A stretch of 10,238 bases of DNA, taken from the NCBI GenBank assembly GCA_002292015.1, contig DBBD01000069.1, positions 1 to 10,238 of the forward strand, in the 5' to 3' direction. The translations under genes and the position numbers were made by a program. The notes under the pieces are model-generated. The model was not told the origin of the DNA and ran no database searches. It saw only the letters and a program-made list of their open reading frames with translations. This document shows positions 6,043 through 10,238 of the stretch, piece by piece (within the stretch, counting starts at the first letter, position 1; each line of letters begins with the position of its first letter). This DNA comes from Firmicutes bacterium UBA993 (lineage in GTDB: Bacteria > Bacillota > Dethiobacteria > DTU022).

Positions 6043-7473
6043 ATGAAGCTGTTGGAAAAAGCCGGTGAAAACTGCTACCGCATCGCCAGGCGGGGCGCCA
6101 TGAAAGCGGAAGTGCTGGTTTACCTGAACCGGGACCTCTACGCTGAGTTCTCCGAAGATGCGTCTTTGCAGCAGTTGATTGATGCGGCATCGCTGCCCGG
6201 GGTGGTTAGCCCGGTTATTGGCATGCCCGACATCCACAGCGGCTTTGGACTACCGATTGGCGGAGTAATGGCGATGGACGCTGATCATGGCCTGGTTTCT
6301 TCCGGGGCGGTGGGCATGGATATAAACTGCGGTGTCCGACTGCTGCGCACTAATATCAGGGCCGAAGAACTGGACAGGGATCATTTAACGGCACTGATCA
6401 GGGCAATCGGGTCGCGGGTACCGAGCGGAATTGGGACTAAGAGTAAGCATGCTTCCTTGATTCGTGAACACTTTGAAGCGTTATTGATCAAAGGTGTACC
6501 TTTTCTGGTTGAGCTGGGCTACGGGCGCAAAGGCGATCTCGAAGCAATAGAGGATGGAGGCGCGCTTAAAGGAGCAGACTTAGGCTCTTTGAGCAGTAAG
6601 GCAATAGATCGTGGCTTACAGCTATCAACGATCGGTGGCGGCAACCATTTTGTTGAGCTGGGCTTGATCGACGAGCTTTACGATTTAGACGCCGCCGGGG
6701 CTTACGGTTTGCGCGAAGGGTCATTATCGGTCTTAATCCATACCGGCAGCAGGGGCTTCGGACACCAGGTTTGCACTGACTATTCCGCTGAGATGAAGAA
6801 GGCGGCTGCAAAATATAAGGTTGAAATACCGAATGCCGGGTTGGCTGCAGTGCCGATTAACTCCGGCGAAGGAAAGAGTTACCTGTCGGCGATGACCTGC
6901 GCTATTAACTTTGCCTTTTGTAACCGGCAGTGGATTACCGATGATATCAGGCAGGCTTTCAGCCAGGTACTTGGCGGCGGCGATAAAGACTACGATCTGG
7001 GCCTGGTTTACGATGTAGCGCATAATACGGCTAAGTTTGAAGAGTTTGGCGGCCGAAAACTGCTGGTTCACCGCAAGGGCGCCACCCGTGCCCTGCCTCC
7101 GGGTCACCCTGTAAATCCCCCGCTGTACAGAGATTATGGCCACCCCGTGTTAATACCGGGCAGCATGGGGACCGCCTCGTACGTGATCAGGGCTGAAAAG
7201 GGTGTTGATCAAATCTATAACTCTGTTAATCACGGGGCGGGACGGCTTTTATCGCGCACGGCGGCCAGAAAGCAGATCACGGTGGAGGCCCTGAAAGAGA
7301 AACTGGGGCGGGTTATCGTTTCGGGGCGCAGTTATAGAGCTTACCTTGATGAAGCGCCCCAGGCCTACAAGAATATTGACCAGGTTGTCGAAACACTGGT
7401 CGAGATCGGGCTTAGCCGTAAAGTGGCCAGGCTGAGACCGCTGGCTGTTTTAAAAGGCGAAGGCGATGATTAA
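6043..7473 (+). CDS. rtcB: RNA-splicing ligase RtcB
   Basis: A 476-residue GTP- and Mn-dependent RNA ligase joining 2',3'-cyclic phosphate (or 3'-phosphate) ends to 5'-hydroxyl ends. Signature motifs in order: GMPDIHSGFGLPIGGVMA (60-77), GMDINCGVRLLRT (91-103, metal Cys96), STIGGGNHFVEL (195-206, His202), SVLIHTGSRGFGHQV (229-243, His233), VYDVAHN (322-328, His327) and NSVNHGAGR (393-401, with His397 as the predicted GMP-attachment residue). The protein is full length, intein-free and lacks extra domains. GAAGGGAG (6026-6033) sits 9 bases before the ATG. The gene is 36 bases after surE. No archease gene, which often accompanies rtcB, and no RtcR regulator is seen. The tRNA genes upstream have no introns, so RNA repair is likelier than tRNA splicing. 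Confidence 0.96.
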   Translation: MKLLEKAGENCYRIARRGAMKAEVLVYLNRDLYAEFSEDASLQQLIDAASLPGVVSPVIGMPDIHSGFGLPIGGVMAMDADHGLVSSGAVGMDINCGVRLLRTNIRAEELDRDHLTALIRAIGSRVPSGIGTKSKHASLIREHFEALLIKGVPFLVELGYGRKGDLEAIEDGGALKGADLGSLSSKAIDRGLQLSTIGGGNHFVELGLIDELYDLDAAGAYGLREGSLSVLIHTGSRGFGHQVCTDYSAEMKKAAAKYKVEIPNAGLAAVPINSGEGKSYLSAMTCAINFAFCNRQWITDDIRQAFSQVLGGGDKDYDLGLVYDVAHNTAKFEEFGGRKLLVHRKGATRALPPGHPVNPPLYRDYGHPVLIPGSMGTASYVIRAEKGVDQIYNSVNHGAGRLLSRTAARKQITVEALKEKLGRVIVSGRSYRAYLDEAPQAYKNIDQVVETLVEIGLSRKVARLRPLAVLKGEGDD

Positions 7474-7500
7474 GGCGCTTGAGAGGAGCAATCAAATAAG

Positions 7501-8463
7501 ATGCTGTATCTAAATGCCGGACAAATTGCACAAGCGGCAAACTGCGGCGAGCTGATGGGCGCAATCGAGAAGGCTTACGACCTGGAACAATCAGGCTCTT
7601 ACACGATGCCACACCGTATCCATTTGGAACATCAGGGCAACACGCTGCTCTACATGCCCTGTTTTCTCGAATCCGTTTTCGGGACCAAGGTATTAAGCCT
7701 CTTCCCGGATAATCCCAAGCGAGGGTTACCGGTCATCAGCGGGCTGGTACTTTTAAATGATACCGAAACCGGCCTGCCTCTGGCCATCATGGACGGGGCC
7801 GCGGTAACCGCTTACCGGACAGGCGCTGTCAGCGGCCTCGGTATCCGTTATACCGCAAAAACAGATTCCCGGGTGGTGGGCCTGATCGGCGCCGGAGCCC
7901 AGGGTTTTTACCAGGTTCTCTTTGCCGGCCAAGTCCGGGAGCTTGAAAAAGTACTGATTTTTGATCATGACCGGGATAAGGCTGAAGCGGTAGGAATAAG
8001 AATTGAGAAGGAGCTGTCCGAACTAAAAGTAAAGGTCGTCGAAGCAGTGGAGGAGCTGGTGGCTGAAGCTGATTTAGTGATAACGGCAACACCGGCCACC
8101 TGCCCGGTTCTGCCCGATCAAAGGGATATGCTGCGCAATAAAAGCTACGTGTCCATCGGTTCATATAAGCCGGAGATGCGCGAGCTGCCCGAGGCTCTTT
8201 ATTCGTTACTCGATCGGGTTTTAATTGACACCGAGCATGGGTTGGATGAATCGGGAGACCTGATCACTCCGCTGGAAAAAGGGTGGATTAGTAAGGAAAA
8301 GATCGTCCCTTTTGGAGAGTATATCAAGGGTAGCCCTGCGCCGCGTAAAGATGGGGAGACAACCCTTTTTAAAACCGTAGGAATGGCCCTTTTTGACCTG
8401 GCTGTTGCTGAATATATCTACCACAAGGCACTGCGGCAGGGTTTGGGCACAAATCTGGATTAG
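7501..8463 (+). CDS. Ornithine cyclodeaminase/mu-crystallin family NAD(P)-dependent dehydrogenase
   Basis: A 320-residue protein of the OCD/mu-crystallin family. The Rossmann motif GLIGAGAQG (127-135) binds NAD(H) or NADP(H). Substrate-site residues R39, K63 (GTKVLS) and R106 (AYRTGAVSG) match Arg45, Lys69 and Arg112 of Pseudomonas ornithine cyclodeaminase at a constant offset. At the same offset its catalytic Asp228 and Lys232 are replaced by Tyr222 and Met226 (GSYKPEMREL, 220-229). Ornithine cyclisation is therefore unlikely. Related enzymes without that Asp include ketimine reductases, alanine dehydrogenases and iminosuccinate reductase. The gene starts 27 bases after rtcB with GAGAGGAG at a rather long 12-base spacing. 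A serine-dehydratase-like enzyme follows after 122 bases, suggesting linked amino- and imino-acid chemistry. The exact substrate is unknown. Confidence 0.85.
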   Translation: MLYLNAGQIAQAANCGELMGAIEKAYDLEQSGSYTMPHRIHLEHQGNTLLYMPCFLESVFGTKVLSLFPDNPKRGLPVISGLVLLNDTETGLPLAIMDGAAVTAYRTGAVSGLGIRYTAKTDSRVVGLIGAGAQGFYQVLFAGQVRELEKVLIFDHDRDKAEAVGIRIEKELSELKVKVVEAVEELVAEADLVITATPATCPVLPDQRDMLRNKSYVSIGSYKPEMRELPEALYSLLDRVLIDTEHGLDESGDLITPLEKGWISKEKIVPFGEYIKGSPAPRKDGETTLFKTVGMALFDLAVAEYIYHKALRQGLGTNLD

Positions 8464-8472
8464 GGACCATTA

Positions 8473-8497
8473 TGCTGCTGGGTGGCACCGCACCGGC
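8473..8497 (+). other. T-box-like core and small hairpin in the dehydrogenase-dehydratase gap
   Basis: Positions 8480-8491 (GGGTGGCACCGC) match the conserved T-box antiterminator core, in which the TGG-plus-variable-base segment pairs with a tRNA 3' end. The variable base is C, which fits a G discriminator such as that of tRNA-Ser. The stretch around it can form a small imperfect hairpin. Only 16 bases separate it from the preceding stop codon, so a normal stem I and specifier loop would have to lie inside the upstream gene. It is a remnant or a coincidence unless shown otherwise. Confidence 0.25.
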
Positions 8498-8510
8498 AGA
8501 GGAATTTAAT

Positions 8511-8544
8511 CCCCTCTCCCCCTGGCCCTCAGCCCAGGGGGAGA
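8511..8544. repeat. Perfect 13-bp palindrome, possible interspersed repeat
   Basis: CCTCTCCCCCTGG and its exact complement CCAGGGGGAGAGG flank an 8-nt loop. The very stable GC-rich stem has no T-run on either strand, so it is not a classical terminator. C-rich palindromes of this kind recur in many bacterial genomes as REP-like or miniature elements. It could stabilise or attenuate the transcript between the two genes. Confidence 0.75.
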
Positions 8545-8570
8545 GGAAATTTATAGGGTAGCCAGGCATA

Positions 8571-8576
8571 AGGAGG
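8571..8576 (+). promoter_or_regulatory. Ribosome binding site supporting the TTG start at 8586
   Basis: A perfect AGGAGG lies 9 bases before TTG at 8586-8588. The protein from this start opens with the expected SIFNDVIGPV beta-domain sequence after only six residues, so no upstream start is needed. Confidence 0.8.
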
Positions 8577-8585
8577 CTGTTCTGA

Positions 8586-10169
8586 TTGGGAAAATTACCG
8601 CCCAGCATCTTCAATGATGTAATTGGCCCCGTAATGCGGGGCCCTTCAAGCTCACATACGGCAGCCGCAGTGAGGATTGGCAGGCTGCTGCGCCAGTTTT
8701 ACGGCAGCCGTTTGAAGAAAGTAATTTTCGAATTCGAGCAGCAGGGCTCTCTGGCCACCACTTACAAAAGCCAGGGTTCGGATATCGGGCTGGTAGGAGG
8801 CCTTTTGGGTATGGATACGGCAGATCCCCAACTGGTAAATGCCTTAAAGATAGCTTCGGATGAAAATCTGACGGTTGAGTTCAAAATAACCGCCTATCCG
8901 GCGGAGCATCCTAACACTTACCAGGTAAAAGTATTTGATGATGAAGGCTGCGAAGAACGGTTTACCTTTGTTTCAACCGGAGGCGGGATGATTGAACTAC
9001 AGGAGGTTAACGGGGCGGCAGCGATCATAAAAGGCGATTATTATGAAACACTACTTTTTTTTGAGAAAAGGGCTTTTGAACCGACGAATCCCTCCGTGGC
9101 AGAGCTTAAATCCAAACTATCGGCAGCCGATGAAGTCTTGATCAGCAAAGCCGCCGATTTCTGTTTGATCAACATCAAAAGCAGCAAGCCGCTATTGAAA
9201 GAAGACCTGGCGGCACTAATCATAAACGACAGCAAACCGGAAAGAGTTGTAAATCTCGAGCCAATACTGCCTGTTAAGTCGCGGAAAGAGATAGCAGTGC
9301 CTTTTTTATGCGCAACGGAAATAGCTGAAAATAAGCTTCATCGGCAAAAATCGCTCGCTGACCTGGCGATCAGTTACGAAAGTGCCCGCGGTGGTCTTGA
9401 TGAAGCGGCAGTTGTAGAAATGGCCCGCCAGTTGGTGCGGGTGATGCGCAGCGCGGTTGAAGAAGGCCTGGCTGGAACTAATTACAATGACCGGATTTTA
9501 GGGCCACAGGCTGCGATGCTTTACCGGTACAGCGGCTCATTGGTTGGCGGCAAGCTTAACCGACGGGTGATCAGCTATATTACTGCTATCATGGAAACCA
9601 AAAGTGCCATGGGAGTGATCGTAGCGGCGCCGACCGCCGGATCCTGCGCCGGATTGCCGGGAACCCTGCTGGCCGTGGCTGACGAACTTTCGCGATCCGA
9701 AGATGAGATGGCCAAAGCTCTTTTAGCTGCTGGTTTGATCGGAGTTTTTATCGCCGTCCGTAGTACTTTTGCCGCAGAAGAATGTGGCTGCCAGGCCGAA
9801 TGTGGCTCCGGCTCCGGGATGGCTGCTGCTGCCCTGGTGCAGTTGGCAGGCGGCAGCAGCGGGCAGGCTTTGGCTGCCGCGTCGCTAGCCCTGCAGAACA
9901 CGATTGGACTGGCCTGCGATCCGGTAGCCAACCGGGTAGAGGTGCCCTGTCTCGGAAAGAATGTATTAGCCGGGATGAATGCCATTGCTTCAGCTGATAT
10001 GGCGCTGGCCGGCTTCGATCAGGTTATCCCGCTTGATCAGACTATAGCGGCCCAGGATCAGGTCGGCCGGTTAATGCCGGCAGCAATCTGCTGCACCGGT
10101 AAAGCGGGACTTTCAGTCACGGCAAGCTCAGAAGCGGTGGCCAAAAAACTAGCCGTAAAAGATAGGTAA
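8586..10169 (+). CDS. Fused Fe-S L-serine dehydratase (L-serine ammonia-lyase) family enzyme
   Basis: A 527-residue protein with an N-terminal beta domain (about 5-155) and a C-terminal alpha domain (about 260-520), the order of single-chain Fe-S serine dehydratases, which turn L-serine into pyruvate and ammonia. Beta motifs are GPVMRGPSSSHTAAAVRIG (14-32) and GSLATTYKSQGSDIGLVGGLLG (54-75). Alpha motifs are APTAGSCAGLPG (348-359), ECGCQAECGSGSGMAAAAL (399-417) and the GLACDPV...VPCLGKN region (441-459). C402, C444 and C455 match the three cluster-binding cysteines; C400 and C406 are additional. A linker of about 100 residues (155-260) makes it longer than E. coli SdaA (about 454). No cysteine is at the extreme C-terminus, unlike the Legionella enzyme. 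The TTG start has a perfect AGGAGG. The family is clear; serine as substrate is probable, but a related beta-hydroxy amino acid is possible. The enzyme is likely oxygen-sensitive. Confidence 0.85.
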   Translation: MGKLPPSIFNDVIGPVMRGPSSSHTAAAVRIGRLLRQFYGSRLKKVIFEFEQQGSLATTYKSQGSDIGLVGGLLGMDTADPQLVNALKIASDENLTVEFKITAYPAEHPNTYQVKVFDDEGCEERFTFVSTGGGMIELQEVNGAAAIIKGDYYETLLFFEKRAFEPTNPSVAELKSKLSAADEVLISKAADFCLINIKSSKPLLKEDLAALIINDSKPERVVNLEPILPVKSRKEIAVPFLCATEIAENKLHRQKSLADLAISYESARGGLDEAAVVEMARQLVRVMRSAVEEGLAGTNYNDRILGPQAAMLYRYSGSLVGGKLNRRVISYITAIMETKSAMGVIVAAPTAGSCAGLPGTLLAVADELSRSEDEMAKALLAAGLIGVFIAVRSTFAAEECGCQAECGSGSGMAAAALVQLAGGSSGQALAAASLALQNTIGLACDPVANRVEVPCLGKNVLAGMNAIASADMALAGFDQVIPLDQTIAAQDQVGRLMPAAICCTGKAGLSVTASSEAVAKKLAVKDR

Positions 10170-10182
10170 ATTATCATTGCTG

Positions 10183-10234
10183 CATAGTGTAAAATTATTC
10201 ATAGTGTAAAGTTGTTGCATAGTGTAAAGTTATT
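10183..10234. repeat. Three tandem 17-nt AT-rich repeats at the right edge
   Basis: Three copies of a CATAGTGTAAA-RTT-RTT unit lie at 10183-10199, 10200-10216 and 10218-10234. They differ from one another only at two A/G positions. The array begins 13 bases after the dehydratase stop and reaches the window end, so it may continue. Iterated repeats near a TG dinucleotide resemble the multiple terminal repeats of IS21-family elements, but no transposase is visible here. Confidence 0.8.
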
Positions 10235-10238
10235 GTAG

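Noticed and set aside
6733..7143. 136-codon antisense open frame within rtcB
   Set aside because: It is antisense to conserved RtcB motifs including the His233 and His327 regions, and has no recognisable protein features.
8511..8544. Palindrome as an intrinsic terminator
   Set aside because: The stem is strong, but neither strand has a U-tract directly after it.
8150..8590. Complete T-box riboswitch controlling the dehydratase
   Set aside because: Only the core motif is seen. Stem I would lie within the dehydrogenase coding sequence, and no terminator T-run is present, so only a tentative motif is reported.
9575..9985. 136-codon antisense open frame within the serine dehydratase gene
   Set aside because: Its Ala/Pro-rich composition reflects the complement of the conserved alpha domain; there is no start signal or family match.
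10183..10234. CRISPR array
   Set aside because: Units are only 17 nt and directly abut with 0-1 base between them; there are no spacers of typical size.

Overview
The window looks like a chromosomal stretch from an anaerobic, Clostridia-type Firmicute, perhaps Peptococcaceae, Moorella or Syntrophomonas-like. The grounds are AGGAGG-type ribosome sites, TTG starts, a textbook sigma-A promoter, CCA-encoding tRNA genes, an Fe-S serine dehydratase, and a deaminating methylthioadenosine (MTA) salvage cluster like those I associate with such organisms and with methanogens. This placement is inference. All the protein genes are on the + strand and appear intact; only a three-tRNA operon is on the - strand.

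Left part (1-1560): an AT-rich edge with short repeats and a hairpin, then an EamA/DMT permease starting at TTG, then a small zinc-ribbon plus DUF4282 membrane protein. A strong bidirectional terminator (1576-1600) separates these from a - strand tRNA-Thr/tRNA-Tyr/tRNA-Lys operon, which reads from a TTGACG-17-TATACT promoter at 1891-1919.

Centre (2006-7473): five tightly packed genes. A 6-oxopurine-type MTA-phosphorylase homologue, MtnA isomerase and an MtaD/DadD-type deaminase together make a complete three-step route: MTA (or 5'-deoxyadenosine) -> MTI (or 5'-deoxyinosine) -> hypoxanthine + 5-modified ribose-1-phosphate -> the ribulose-1-phosphate. The phosphorylase carries Asn and Ala where true MTA phosphorylases carry two Asp residues, which fits a deaminase working first. 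SurE nucleotidase and RtcB RNA ligase follow in the same direction and may add nucleotide clean-up and RNA repair.

Right part (7501-10238): an ornithine-cyclodeaminase/mu-crystallin family dehydrogenase lacking the cyclodeaminase Asp, then a 122-bp gap holding a T-box-like core and a perfect 13-bp palindrome, then a fused beta-alpha Fe-S L-serine dehydratase-like enzyme. The pair may act in amino-acid/imino-acid metabolism. The window ends in three tandem copies of a 17-nt AT-rich motif that could be the end of an IS21-like element.

No CRISPR array, phage gene, transposase or rRNA is visible. The most noteworthy system is the compact deaminating MTA/5'-deoxyadenosine salvage operon. It has precedents elsewhere, so it is a refined prediction and not a wholly new system.
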